Below, piece after piece: positions 52,400-64,000 of a stretch of DNA of 64,000 bases (position 1 is the first letter of the stretch; every line of letters begins with the position of its first letter). Both the position numbers and the translations under genes were made by a program. Below the pieces are notes generated by a model that was not told where the DNA came from, did not search any database, and was given only the letters and a program-made list of their open reading frames with translations. Source of the DNA: Dugong dugon (Eukaryota; Chordata; Mammalia; Sirenia; Dugongidae); the NCBI GenBank assembly GCA_030035585.1, contig CM057462.1, forward strand, positions 94,261,234 through 94,325,233. The letters are read 5' to 3'.

Positions 52400-54810
52400 T
52401 CTAAGAAATAGTTCCCAGGAATACAGCTCTGAAGGTTTAATATGAGAGGAAGAAACTTGGTCTTAGTGCGTACTTAATCAGTTCAGCTCACTAAAAAAAA
52501 ACGAAAAACAAAACAGTGCAGTTGAGTGGAAGAGCTCCAAGATGAACGTGACAAGCAATGACTACAACTAAGTTAAATAAAATGGAATAAAGATAAAGAC
52601 TCTGCTTCTCTGGAAACAAACTAAAAAAGAATGCAGGGCATCAACCAACCTTCTCAATATATGGTAATTCAACAGGAAATTATAAAATACCTAGAAGTGA
52701 AGGTTAATGAAATTACTACCGTCAAAATTTATTAGAAGCAGCTAAAGCAGAGGAATTTTATGGCTTTGAGTAGATTATCTGAACAGAAGAAAAGAAATAC
52801 TGGAAAAAAAATTAGCAAAGACTTTAACTAAAAAACTAGAAAAAGAACAGAGTGAGGTAAAAAACCAAAACAAACAAATAAGAAACAAAGAAGTATGTAA
52901 TATAAAGACAAAAATTAAGGTAAAAGAGAAAATCTACAATACCTAAAAACAGTACTTGGAATGTGTGAATAATAACCACAACAATATTAAAAATAGCAAA
53001 TAACAAAAAGCTAATATTTAGTGCTTATTAACACTGTTCTAAGTGATTTACTTATAATAACTCATCTAGCCCCTGTTACAGCCCTATGATGGAGATATCA
53101 TAATTATTTTTATCTCATAAAAGAAGAAAATGGAGCTCAGAGAAGTTAAGTAGCTAGTTAAATGTTACACAGCTAGTAACGGCAGAGCCAGGATTTGAAC
53201 CAGGAAGTTTTGCTCACTCTTAAGACAACAGAAAACCCTCTTGCAAGGCTGACTAAAGAGAGAGAGAGAGTGAGAAAGGGAGAGAGAGAGAGAGAAAAGG
53301 TATGAGTCAGGAAAATACAGAATAAAAAGGAAAAAGAGAAAGGAATATATTTAACAATTAGCCTCTATTTCAATAAATGCGTAAATTTAGAAGTGGATTT
53401 CTGAGGAAAAAAACTATTGGTCTAAGGAGAAATCAAAAATTAAATAGACCAATAACATAATATGGCTCCCAAATCTTCCCTTCTACTCCCCACCAATGGA
53501 TCCAGACACTGTTGATTTCACAAGTGTGTTCAAACATATTTTCCAAGGAACAAAAGGTCTCTATATTATTTAAGTTGTTCCAGAAAATAAAAGATAAGAA
53601 AAAGTTGTTCAACTCATTTCATTCTAGAAGTAGACTAAGTACAAGAAGGGTAAATTATAAGCCTATGTTTACAAACATAGACGCAAAAATCCTAAGCAGT
53701 ATACTAACAGAAAAACCCAACAATGTATACAACATGTTAATACATTATGATCAAGTTCAGTTTATTCCAGGAATGTAAATGTGGTTCAAATTTGGAAAAT
53801 TCTATTAATAAAACTCAGCATGATAAGAGAGTAAAAGAGAAAAAAATTTATCATCCCAATGTATGTAGGAAAAGCATTTTATAAAATTCCATATCCATTC
53901 ATGATTTTAAAAAAAGATGGAAAATAACTCCTAGGAAACTAGGAATAAAGGGAATTTGCATAACCTGATAAAGGCTATCTACCAAAAACTTGCATCATAT
54001 CGTACTTAATAGTACAAGTTTAGACACATTATCTTTGATCTTGAGAACAAATCAAGGACGTTTGCTATCAAGTAACTGGTTAGTGCTACAGAACAAAACA
54101 AGAAAAAGAAGAGGTGCAAAAATTAGCAGGTAAGAGAAGAAATTATCATTACTTGGAATTTATATAACAATTTATATAGAACACTTACAAAAATTTACAG
54201 ATACATTATTAGAATTAATGGGGAAGTTTATGTAAAGCTTGATAAGAACCAATATACAAAAATCTGTTTTATTTCTATACAACAGCAGCAAAAACTTAGA
54301 AAAGAGCTGAAATAAAAATAAAAATTGCAACTGATATTAGCAATTACACATACACACATATATACACTTAGAAATAATCTAAAAAAGATGTTCATGAAAA
54401 AACTAAAATTTATCAAAAGGCATTAAAATACCAGAATTAATAGAAGATATGCCGTAAATATGAAGAAGTAGACTAAATATTCTGAAGATGTTATACTTAG
54501 TCAAATAGAACAATGTATTTAATGGCATTAAAATGAATATATAAAAACAATCTACATTGTACTTGAAAGCTGGCTATGAAACATATAGAAGATTGAAGTT
54601 CCAAGAATGGCCAAAATAGTTCTGAAAAAGAAGCAGCAAGACTTATTTTAAAGTTGTATTAAGAAGAGATTGGCACAAAGACTGACGGACTAATGGAACA
54701 TAACAAACAATATATAACAGAAGTGGTATTGCTGTTAATAAAGTATGAATGGTCAACAAACGGGGTTGAGATTATTGGTTACCTATTTGGTTTATATGGA
54801 AAATATAGGT
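52400..54810 (+). mobile_element. Old L1 ORF2 body
   Basis: The frame at 53512-53778 reads FTNIDAKILSSILTEKPNN and YDQVQFIPGM, the conserved ORF2 stretch leading into the reverse transcriptase core. Stops are frequent upstream and downstream. A MIR (52960-53225) and a GA repeat (53258-53295) interrupt it. Late parts ('tttgatcttgagaacaaatc') show a degraded copy. Confidence 0.85.
52960..53225 (-). repeat. MIR, nearly complete
   Basis: 'tcagagaagttaagtagcta', 'tacacagctagtaacggcag' and 'gccaggatttgaacc' in reverse order. It is about the full family length. Confidence 0.88.
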
Positions 54811-54818
54811 AATATGCC

Positions 54819-55321
54819 TGTCTCAGTCATCTAGTGCTGCTCTAACAGAAATACCACAAGTGGATGGCTTTAACAAAGAGAAGTTTATTCTCTCATAGTC
54901 CAGTAGGCTACAAGTCCAAATTCAGGGTGTCAGCTCCAGGAGAAGGCTCTCTCTGTCGGCTCTGGAGTAATGTCCTTGTGATGCATCAGTCTTCCCTTGG
55001 TCTGGGAGCATCTCAGCACAGGAACCTCTGGTCCAAAGGACTTGCTCTGCTCCTGGCACTGCCTTCTTGGTGGTGTGAGGTTCCTCTGTGTCTCTGCTTG
55101 CTTCTCTCTTTTATGTCTCAAAAGAGATTGCATTAAGACACTATCTAATCTTGTCAACCTCATCAGTATAACCTCATCACAGTGACAGAATTTACAACAC
55201 ATAAGGAGATCACATATAATCTCATTACAGTGATAAGAGTTTACAACACATAAGGAAATCACATCAGATAACACAGTCATACAATACTGGGAATCATGAC
55301 CTAGCCAAGTTGCTACACACA
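54819..55321 (-). mobile_element. MaLR-type LTR, first part
   Basis: Same family as 51106. It is broken by an L1 and completed at 57594-57625. The outer duplication ATGCC (54814-54818 and 57626-57630) is exact. Confidence 0.93.
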
Positions 55322-57583
55322 CTTTTTTTTTTTTATATATATATTTTATCGTACTTCAGGTGAAAGCTTACAGAGCAAATAGTTTCTCATGAAATAGTAG
55401 TACACATGTTGTTCTATGACATTGGTTAACAACCCCACAAAGTATTAAGCCTCTAAATTCTCAACCTTTTTTTTTTTTTTTTTGATGAAAATTACAGATG
55501 GCCAAAGATACACCGTTTCAAAAATTTCTACATTCACAGTTCAGTGACATTGACTACGCTCTTCCAACTGTGCTGTTATTCTCACTTAAGATGAAGGCTT
55601 ACAGAACAAAATAGTTTTTCATTTAACAGTTACTACATATGTTGCCCTATGACAATGGTTAACAATCTCACAGCACATCAAGAATATCCTTACTCCACCT
55701 TGTGTTCCCTATCACCAGGGGGCTTCCTTGTCCCCTTCTGTCTTCTGGACCTTGTCAGTGGACTATTGTACCTCTTTAGTCTCATTTGTTTATTTATTTA
55801 TTTTTATTTTATTTTATTTTATTTAAACACCATTTCAAAACTTTTTACTTACACATTTAAGTGATATTGACTATGCTCTTCCAATTGTGCTGCCATTCTC
55901 GCCCAAGATGAAGGCTTACAGGACAAAACAGCCTCCCATTTAATAGTTACTACAAATGTTGCCCTATAGCAGTGGTCAACAATCTCACAATACATCGACA
56001 GTGTCCTTATTCAATTTGTGTTCCTTATCATTAGTTTCCTACTCTCCCTCTGCCTTCTGGCCCTTGTCACCGGACTCCTGTACCTCGTTAGTCCCATTTA
56101 GTTTTACTGGGCTGTCCATTCCCAGGCTTAACATCGAACCTCGAAGGTAACTTCACCTCTGAGCTGAACGGGTGTCTGGGGGCCACACTCTTGAGGTTTC
56201 TCTAGTATTCTTTAGGCCAGTAAATCTGGTCTTCTTTTTTTTTTTTTTTTTTTGGGAGTTAAAATTATGCTCTACATCCTACTCCAGCTCTGCCCAGAAC
56301 CCTCTGTTGTGATCCTGGTCAGAGGAGTCATTGGTGGTAGCCGGGCACCATCCAGCTGTACTGGACTCAGTCCCGTGGAGGCCTTGGTAGCTGTGGACCA
56401 TTAGTCCTTCGGACTAATCTTTTCCTTGTATCCTGTTCTCTTCGTTCTCCCTTGTTCCCGAAGGGATGAGATCAGTGGAGTATCTTAGATGGCCGCTCAT
56501 AGGCTTTTAAGACCCCAGACACTACTCACCAAGGTAGAATGTAGAGCATTATCTTTCTAAGTAGTGTCATGCCAATTGAGCTAGATGTTCCCCGAGATCA
56601 TGGTCCCCAGAGCCCTCCGTCCAACAACTCAGTCCCTCGGGGGGTTTGGATGTGTCTATAGGGCCTCCATGACCTTTCCTTGTGCAGGTTGTGTTAGTTT
56701 CCCCTGTACTATGTACTATCTCACCTCTCACCCAAGTTACCACTTACCTATTACCTATTTAGTATTCCCCCCCTCCCCCCATCCCTGGTAACCAACAAGG
56801 ATTGTTACATTTTGCATGTGAATTTTTTCATGGGTTTTTACAATAGAGGTCTCATACAATATTTGTCCTTTTGTGATTGACTTATTTCACTCAGCATGAT
56901 GTCCTCCAGTTTCATCCATGTTATGAGATGCTTCACAGATTCATTGTTGTTCTTTCTCGTTGCATAGTACTCCATTGTGTGTATGTACCATAGTTTGTGT
57001 ATCCATTCATCTGTTGATGGACATCGAGGTTGTTTCCATCGTTTTGCTATTGTGAATAATGCTGCCATGAACATAGGTGTGCATATGTCTATTCGAGTGA
57101 TGACTCTTATTTCTCTAGGATATATTCCTAGGAGTGGGATTGCTGGATCGAATGGTATGTCTATTTCTAGCTTTCTGAGGAAACGCCATATCATTTTCCA
57201 AAATGGCTGTATCATTTTGCATTCCCACCAGCAGTGTATAAGAGTTCCCGTCTCCCCGCAGCCCCTCCAACATTTGTTATTTCCAGTATTTTTGATTCGT
57301 GCCAGTAATGCCGGGGTGAGATGGTATCTCGTTGTGGTTTTAATTTGCATTTCTCTAATGGCTAGTGATCGCGAGCATTTCCTCATGTGTCTGTTGGCCA
57401 TTTGAATGTCTTCCTTGGTGAAGTGTCTGTTCATTTCCTTTGCCCATTTTTTGATAGGATTGTTTGTCTTTTTGTTGTAGAGGTGTTGGATTTTCTTGTA
57501 GATTATGGAGATTAGACCTTTGTCTGACTTGTACTGTCCAAAAATTTTTTCCCAGTCTGTAGGTTCTCTTTTAACTCTTTTGG
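55322..57583 (-). mobile_element. L1, 5'-truncated, inserted in the LTR
   Basis: About 2.26 kb on the minus strand: ORF2 end, a long 3'UTR and a terminal poly(A) seen as the T run at 55323-55334. The insertion duplicated gctacacaca (55312-55321 and 57584-57593). The 3'UTR contains a repeated module (see Part 2). Other T runs at 55469-55485 and 56229-56252 are internal. Confidence 0.93.
56838..57434 (-). pseudogene. L1 ORF2 C-terminal 198 codons
   Basis: Open for 198 codons from [20 protein letters not shown]. It holds the cysteine-rich zinc-knuckle-like [20 protein letters not shown], then [36 protein letters not shown] and the C-terminus [14 protein letters not shown]. It is the end of the L1 replicase. 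The frame is intact to its natural stop, so this copy is young, but everything upstream, including endonuclease and reverse transcriptase, is missing. Confidence 0.93.
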
Positions 57584-57593
57584 GCTACACACA

Positions 57594-57625
57594 TTTTTTT
57601 GAGGGACACAATTCAATCCATGACA
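57594..57625 (-). mobile_element. MaLR-type LTR, second part
   Basis: 'gagggacacaattcaatcc' and 'atgaca' complete the LTR begun at 54819. Confidence 0.9.
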
Positions 57626-57630
57626 ATGCC

Positions 57631-58306
57631 TATATGAGCAAATAATCCAAGAAGCTGGATTACATGAAGAAGAAAGCGGCATCAGGATTGGTGGAAGACT
57701 CATTAACAACCTGCAATATGCACATGACACAACTTTACTTGCTGAAAGCAAAAAGGACTTGAAGCACACACTGATGAAGATCAAAGACTACATAGCCTTC
57801 TGTATGGATTACACCTCAACATAAGAAAACAAAATTCCACTCAACTGGACCAATAAGCAATATTGTGATAAATGGAGAAAAGATTGAAGTTTGTCAAGGA
57901 TTTCATTTTATTTGGGTCCACAGTCAATGCCCATGGAAGCAGCAGTCAAAAAATCAAATGATGTATTTATTGCATTGGGTAAATCTGCTGTGAATGATCT
58001 CTTTAAATTGTTGAAAAGCCAAGATGTCACATTGAGGACTAAAGTGTTCCTGACCCAAGCCATGGTATTGCCTCATATGCATGTGAAAGCTGGACATAAA
58101 GAAGAGTTGATGCCTTTTATTACCGTGTTGGCAAAGAATATTGAATATACCGTAGACTGCTAGAATAACAAACAAGTCTGTCTTGGAAGAAGGACATCCA
58201 GAGTGCTCCTTGGAAGCGGAGATGGTGAGACTTGGTCTCGCGTACTTTGGACATGTTATCAGGAGGGACTAGTCCTTGGAGAAGGATATCATGCTTGGTA
58301 AGGTAG
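57631..58306 (+). mobile_element. RTE 3' fragment, first part
   Basis: Starts just before the reverse transcriptase catalytic box, which reads TAT GCA CAT GAC (57717-57728), so the first Asp is replaced by His. It continues through the C-terminal coding region to 'ggatatcatgcttggtaagg', where RTE-3 interrupts it. Confidence 0.9.
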
Positions 58307-61300
58307 TCGTTGCTGTTGTTGTTAGGTGCCATCTAGTCGGTTTCAACACATAGTTACCCTGCACACAACAGAATGAAAGACTGACGGATGCTGCACCATC
58401 CTCTCAATTGTTGCTATGCTTGAGCCCATTGTTGCAGCCACAGTGTCAGTCCATCTCATTGAGGGTTTCCTCTTTTTCGCTGACCCTCTACTTTACCAAG
58501 CTTGATGTCCTTCTCCAGGGACTGATCCCTCCTGACAACATGTCCAAGGTATGTGAGACCAAGTCTCACCATCCTTGCTTCCAAGGCGCATTCTTGTTGT
58601 ACTACTTCCAATACAGATTTGTTCGTTCTTTTGGCAGTCCATGGTATATTCAATATTCTTTGCCAACACCACAATTCAAAGGCATCAATTCTTCGGTCTT
58701 CCTTATTTGTTGTCCAGCTTTTGCATGCACACGAGGCTATTGAAACACCATGGCTTGGGTCAGGCGCATCTTAGTCCTCGAGGTGACGTCTTTGCTTTTT
58801 AACACTTTAAAGAGGTCTTTTGCAGCAAATTTGCCCAATGTGATGCATCATTTGATTTCTTGACTGCTGCTTCCGTGGGTGTTGATTGTGGATCCAGGTA
58901 AAATGAAGTCCTTGACAATTTCAATCTTTTCTCCATTTATCATGATGTTGCTTATTGGTCCAGTTGTGAGGATTTTTGTTCTCTTTATGTCGAGGCGTAA
59001 TCCATGCTGAAGGCTGTGCTCTTTGATCTTCATCAGTAAGCAGTTCAAGTCCTTCACTTTCAGCAAGCAAGACTGTGTCATCTACATAACAGGTTGTTAA
59101 TGAGTCTTTCTCCAATCCTGGTGCCCCATTCTTCTTCATATAGTCCGGCTTCTCGGATTATTTGCTCAGCATACAGATTGAATCGGTATGGTGAAAGGAT
59201 ACAACCCTGACGCAAGCAGTATCCCCTTGTTCAGTTGGAACAACTGCCTCTTGATCTACGTACAGATTCCTCATGAGCGTAATTGAGTGTACCAATTATG
59301 CTCTGCAATGTTATCCATAATTTGTTATGATCCACACAGTTGAATGCCTTGACATAGTCAATAAAACACAGGTAAACATCTTTCTGGTATTCTCTGCTTT
59401 CAGCCATGATCCGTCTGACATCAACAATGATAACCCTGGTTCCACGTCCTCTTCTGAATCTGGCCTGAATTTCTGGCAGTTCCCTGTCAACATACTGCTG
59501 CAGCTGCTGTTGAATAATCTTCAGCAAAATTTTATTTGCATGTGATTATTAATGATATTGCTCCATAATTTCCACATTCAGTTGGATCACCTTTCTTGGG
59601 AATAAGCATAAATATGTATCTCTTCCAGTCAGTTGGCTAGGTAGCTGTCTTCCAAATTTCCTGGCACAGACCAGTGGGCACTTCCAGTGCACATCTGTTT
59701 GTTGAAACATCTCAGTTGGTATAATGTCAACCAATTCTTTTTGGTAGAGTGACTCTGTGTATTCCTTCCATCTTCTTTTGATGCTTCCAGCGTTGTTTAA
59801 TATTTTCCCCACAGAATCCTTCAGTATTGCAGCTTGAGGCTTGAATTTTTTATTCAGTTCTTTCAGCCTGAAAAATGCTGAGTGTATTCTTCCCTTTTGG
59901 TTTTCTATCTCCAGGTCTTTGCACATGTCATCATAATACTTTAGTTTGTCTTCTCGAGTCGCCCTTTGAAAGCTTCTGTTCAGTTCTTTTATTTCATCAT
60001 TTTCCCTTTTGCTTTAGCTACTTGAACTTCAAGAGCAAGTTTCAGAGTCTCTTCTGACATTCATTTTGGTCTTTTCTTTCTCTCTTGTCTTTTTAATGAC
60101 CTCTTGCTTTCTTCATGTATGATATTCTTGATGTCATTCCACAACTGGTCTGGTCTTCAGTCATTAGTGTTCAACATGTCCAATCTATTCTTGACATGGT
60201 CTCTAAATTCAGGTGGGATATACTCAAGGTTGTACTTAGACTCTCGTGGACTTGTTCTAATTATCTTCAGTTTCAATTTGAACTTGCATATGAGTAATTG
60301 ATGGTCTAATCTGCAGTAGGCCCCTGGCCCTGTTCTGACTGAAGATAAGGAGTTTTCCATCGTCTCTTTCCACAGATGTAGTCAGTTTGATTCCTGTGTA
60401 TTCCGTCTGGCGAGGTCCATGTTTATAGTCACCGTTTATGTTGGTAAAAAAAAGGTATTTGCAATGAAGAAGTCATTGGTCTTGCAAAATTCTATCATGT
60501 GATCCCTGGCATCATTTCTATCATCAAAGCTGTATTTTCCATCTACTGATCCTTCTCGTTTGTTTCCAGCTTTTGCATTCCAATCACTAGTGATTATCAG
60601 TGCATCCTGATTGCATGTTCAATCAATTTCAGACTGCAGAAGCTGGTAAAAATCTTCAATTTCTTCATCTTTGGCCTTTGTGGTTGGTGTGTAAATTTGA
60701 CTAATATTCGTATTAACTGATCATCTTGTAGGCATATGGATATTATCCTATCACTGACAGAGTTGTACTTCAGGATAGATCTTGAAATGTTCTTTTTGAC
60801 AATGTATGCAACACCATTCCTCTTCAAGTTGCCGTTCCCGGAATAGTAGACCATATGATTGTCTGATTCAAAATGACAAATATCAGTCCATTTCAGCTTA
60901 CTAATGCCTTGGATATGGAGCTTTATGCGTTCTATTTCATTTTTGATGATTTACAATTTTCCTATTCATACTTTGTACATTCCAGGCTCTGACTATTAAT
61001 GGATATTTGCAGCTATTTCTTCTCATTTTGAGTCATGCCACATCGCAAATGAAGGTCCTGAAAGCTTGACTCCATCCACATTGTTAAGGTCGACTCTACT
61101 TTGAAGAAGCAGCTCTTCCCTAGTCGTATTTTGAGTGCCTTTCAACCTAAGGGGCTCAGACAATGTTCCACTGCTATTTATAAGGTTTTTACGGGTTAAT
61201 TCTTTTCAGAAGTAGACTGCCAGGTCATTCTTCCTCATCTGTCTTAGTCTGGAAGCTCAGCTGAAACCTGTCCGCCATGGGTGACCCTGCTGGTATTTGA

Positions 61301-61377
61301 ATACTGGTGGCATATTTTCCAGAATCACAGCAACACACAAGCCTCCACTGTACGACAAACTGACAGACGCATCGTGG
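58307..61377 (-). mobile_element. RTE/BovB-like LINE, full length (RTE-3)
   Basis: A 3071-bp minus-strand copy with the 5'UTR at the right edge and an AAC/AGC-repeat tail at the left. It is flanked by an exact 11-bp duplication tggtaaggtag (58296-58306 and 61378-61388). Endonuclease text (IYAP-like to the FFTNINGDYKHG region), FIDYVKAFNCVDH motif A (59330s) and YVDD (reverse complement of 59077-59088) are all present. Stops and frameshifts break the frame. Confidence 0.95.
59549..59926 (-). pseudogene. RTE-3 ORF, linker part
   Basis: 125 codons with MCKDLEIENQKGRIHSAFFR and SIKRRWKEYTESLYQKELV, matching the corresponding part of RTE-2. A deletion after ESLYQKELVD removes the KNKAPGIDG stretch that RTE-2 keeps. 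Confidence 0.85.
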
Positions 61378-61563
61378 TGGTAAGGTAGAGGGTCATTGGA
61401 AAAAAGGAAGACCCTCAACGAGATGGATTGACACAGTGGCTGCAAGAGTGGGCTCAAACATGGCAATCATTGTGAGGATGGCGAAGAACTGGGCAGTGTT
61501 TCTTTTGTACATAGGGTTGCTATGAGTTGAAACTGCTTTGACATCACCTAACAACAACAACAT
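61378..61563 (+). mobile_element. RTE 3' fragment, second part
   Basis: Continuation of 57631-58306: 'agagggtcattggaaaaaag', 'gattgacacagtggctgc', and the tail ending in AAC repeats. Confidence 0.92.
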
Positions 61564-62499
61564 GTAAAATATGAATTGGATTTCTAGTTTTAGGACATAA
61601 ATATTGATTCCATGTCAACTGAAAATGTAAATTGGAAGATAAAACTCAGAAATTTTAGAAAAAAATATTAGGTAATATCTGTGCCTTTGTGATAGGGAAA
61701 TATTACTTAAACAAGATACAAAACATAAAGATTTGATAAATTTGACTACGTTAATTAAGAACTCATGGTCACTGGGAGACACCATAAAGACAGAAAGAAA
61801 GGAAAAAATTTGGAGAGATGTGTGTCTGTGTGTGTGTTTGCATGTGTCTGGCAAATAATCAGATAATTAGTATCCAGAATACACAATATTTTTACAAATT
61901 ATTGCAAAGAAAAAAAAATGAATATATACTGAAATTTATTAGTGATCCTGGAAATGCAAATTAAAGTCACAATGAGATAGGATTTCATATACATCAGATT
62001 GACCAAAAATAGAGTTTGATGTTACAAAATATTGGTGATAATATAGAATAATGGGAATGCATATACAATGATATCGGGAATGTGTATTGAAACAACCACT
62101 CTGGAAAACAATTTAGCACGTCTAATAAGTTGAAGATGACATACTCCATGATTCATCAGTTCTACTTGTATGAAATGACCTAGAGAAACACTTGTTCTGG
62201 TGTACCAGGAGACATGCACAAGAATGTAGCACTATTTGTAATAGCAAAATAAAAACAAAACAACAATAATAACCTAAATGTCTATCAATAGAATGGATGA
62301 ATAAATTGTGGTACATTCATCCAATGAGATACTATAAAGCAGTGGAAGGGAATGGACTACTGTCATACATATCAACATGGATGAATTTCATGAACATAAA
62401 AATTAATGAAAAGCAAACTGCAGAATACATGCAATATGATACTATCTAAATATAAGTAAGAAAGAAGCAAAACTAAACATATACATACATATGTATATC
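61564..62499 (+). mobile_element. Old L1 ORF2 and 3' sequence
   Basis: Degraded ORF2 phrases such as 'gcaaattaaagtcacaatga', 'tctatcaatagaatggatg' and 'gtacattcatccaatgagat'. It may resume after the LTR, at 62950-63120. Confidence 0.8.
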
Positions 62500-62946
62500 T
62501 GTATAGTGGGTTGAATGGTGGCCCCTAAAAATACATGTTCATGTTATGAAATCTGGGAATGACTTTATTTGGAACAAGGGTCTTTGCAAATGTAACTAGA
62601 TTAAAGATTCTGAGATGAGAGCATCCTGGATTATTGCAATGCAGTAAATGCAATGACAAGTGTCCTTATAAAAGACACACAGAGGAAAGGCAGATATGGA
62701 GACTGCCACGTGAAGATGGAGGTGGAGACTGGAGTTATGTAGCCACAGCCAAGGAAAGCCTGGAGCCACCAGAAGATTGAAGAGGCAAGGAAGAATTCTC
62801 CCCTAGTGCTCACAGAAAAAGCACACTTCCGCCAATACCTTGATTTTGGACTTCTGCCCTCTAAAAGCATGAGAGAATAAATTTCTGTTTTTTTAAGCCA
62901 CCAAGCTTGTGGTAATCTGTGACGGCAGTCCTAGGAAAGTAATACA
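62500..62946 (+). mobile_element. MaLR/MST-type solo LTR
   Basis: Starts TGTATAGTGGGTTGAATGG, contains 'aatgacaagtgtccttataa' and a 'gagagaataaatttctgttt' polyadenylation region, and ends TAATACA. Near-duplication ATATC/ATATT. It is older and of a different subfamily from the 51106 group. Confidence 0.88.
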
Positions 62947-63133
62947 ATATTTATGGGGTAAATAAATTAAAGAAAATCAAAGGAATGTTAATACATGATA
63001 TCAGGTTATTCTGTGGGGCGAGGGCAATGGGATCAGGGAAGGTCACAAGGATAGCTTCAAAGATATTGGTGATGTTCTGTTTCTTACTCTGGATATTGGG
63101 TTTTCTTTTTATTATTACGTATTGTATATAACA

Positions 63134-63334
63134 AGGAGCTGTGGTGGCACAGTGATTAAGTGCTCGGTTGCTAACTGAAAGGTCTTTGGCTTGAACTCAC
63201 CAGCTGCTCCGTGGGAAAAAGATGTGGCAGTCTGCTTCCATAAAGATTTACAGCCTTGGAAACCCTATGGGGCAGTTCTACTCTGTCCTATAGGGTGGCT
63301 GTGAGTTGGAATCGACTCGATGGCAATGGGTTTG
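63134..63334 (+). mobile_element. AfroSINE-type SINE
   Basis: Complete copy: head, 'gcagtctgcttccataaag' body and tail 'gaatcgactcgatggcaatg'. It sits at the end of the L1 relic. Confidence 0.93.
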
Positions 63335-63489
63335 CATTGTCTATAGTAGTATTTCCTATTGAAAATAAAAAGTGAAAGATTATATCCAGATTCAACATGA
63401 AAGTAACCTGAAGGAACGAAACCTATGACTAAATTTTTGAGGGGATTGTGTTGACCAAGAAACCAGAGGCCTGGATGGCTTCAGTTGTG

Positions 63490-64000
63490 ACATTCAGCTA
63501 CTTGCCATGAATCCAAAGTCCTCAAAATGTTCTACAAGGAATTATATGTCTTGGGCCCACATTGCCTCTTGGATCTCATCTCCTACTACTTGCCCCTCAC
63601 TCTAGCCATCCTTGCTTCCTTGCTATTCCTCAACTATTCCTCTGTATTTGCTATTCCTTGTTCCTAAAATGAAGAAGCCTTGATGGTGCAGTGCTTAAGT
63701 GTTCGGCTGCTAACCAAAAGGTCGGTGGTTCAAACCCACCAGTCACTCCGTTGGAGAAAGATGTGGCAGTCTGCTTCAGTAAAGATTCTCAGCCTTGGAA
63801 ACCCTATGAGACAGTTTTGCTCTATTCTATAGGGTCGCTATGAGTCAGAATCACCATGATGGCAATTGGTTTGGTTTTTGGATTTGCTTCCTAAAACGTA
63901 CTTCCTCCAGATATCTGTATGACTCTGTTCCTCCATTCCACTGCTTGCTGAAACCTCTTTAGAAATTGTTTCTCTATTCATTTTACCTACAAAGTGACTA
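63490..64000 (+). repeat. L2 3' region, split by a SINE
   Basis: 'gttctacaaggaattatatg', 'cctcactctagccatccttg' and, after the SINE, 'ctctgttcctccattccac'. It runs off the window end. Confidence 0.75.
63672..63887 (+). mobile_element. AfroSINE-type SINE in L2
   Basis: Complete copy with a TTTGG tail, flanked by ttcctaaaatg (63661-63671) and ttcctaaaacg (63888-63898). Confidence 0.92.

Overview
This window is mammalian genomic DNA, very probably from an afrotherian and most likely elephant or a close paenungulate. The evidence is its repeat population: about 32 copies or fragments of a tRNA-Asn-like SINE of AfroSINE type, several RTE (BovB-like) LINE copies with the same 3' tail as those SINEs, L1 3' ends of lineage-specific type, MaLR-type solo LTRs, and ancient L2, MIR and hAT/Tigger relics. 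I assign the clade, not the species, from sequence recognition alone.

The only host gene I can support is LEPROT (leptin receptor overlapping transcript) on the + strand. Its last two coding exons are 5412-5598 (residues 32-93) and 7816-7932 (residues 94-131 plus stop), with consensus splice sites. Exons 1-2 lie upstream of the window. The 3'UTR follows and could end near 8.9, 9.4 or 11.1 kb. In mammals LEPR shares the LEPROT promoter and first exons, so everything beyond about 11 kb is probably the long 5' intron of LEPR. I recognise no LEPR coding exon to the end of the window.

Layout: 1-5411 is LEPROT intron 2, with a deeply nested hAT/SINE/RTE stack at 1.26-3.55 kb. 5599-7815 is intron 3, with a Tigger-like MITE and a CTCF-like motif. 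7.9-11.1 kb is mostly unique 3'UTR or downstream sequence. 11-24 kb holds L1, L2 and SINE copies, including a rarer tRNA-Gly-headed SINE. 24.0-27.1 kb is a near full-length, decayed RTE. 28-31.2 kb is an old L1 cut by SINEs and an LTR. 31-52 kb is rich in solo LTRs, SINEs and internally deleted RTE derivatives, plus an L1 that may carry a 3' transduction. 52.4-54.8 kb is an old L1 ORF2 body. 54.8-61.6 kb is a four-layer stack (RTE fragment, LTR, L1, full-length RTE). 61.6-64 kb holds old L1, an LTR, SINEs and L2.

The most interesting theme is the RTE-driven retroposon network. The sequence shows autonomous RTE copies, internally deleted RTE derivatives (two with the same junction), tRNA-headed SINEs whose bodies contain RTE 5'UTR sequence as well as the RTE tail, and insertions consisting only of the tRNA-like head or only of the tail, each with target-site duplications. 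A 98-bp exon-like, CpG-bearing open segment at 39219-39316 is the best candidate for an unannotated host element.
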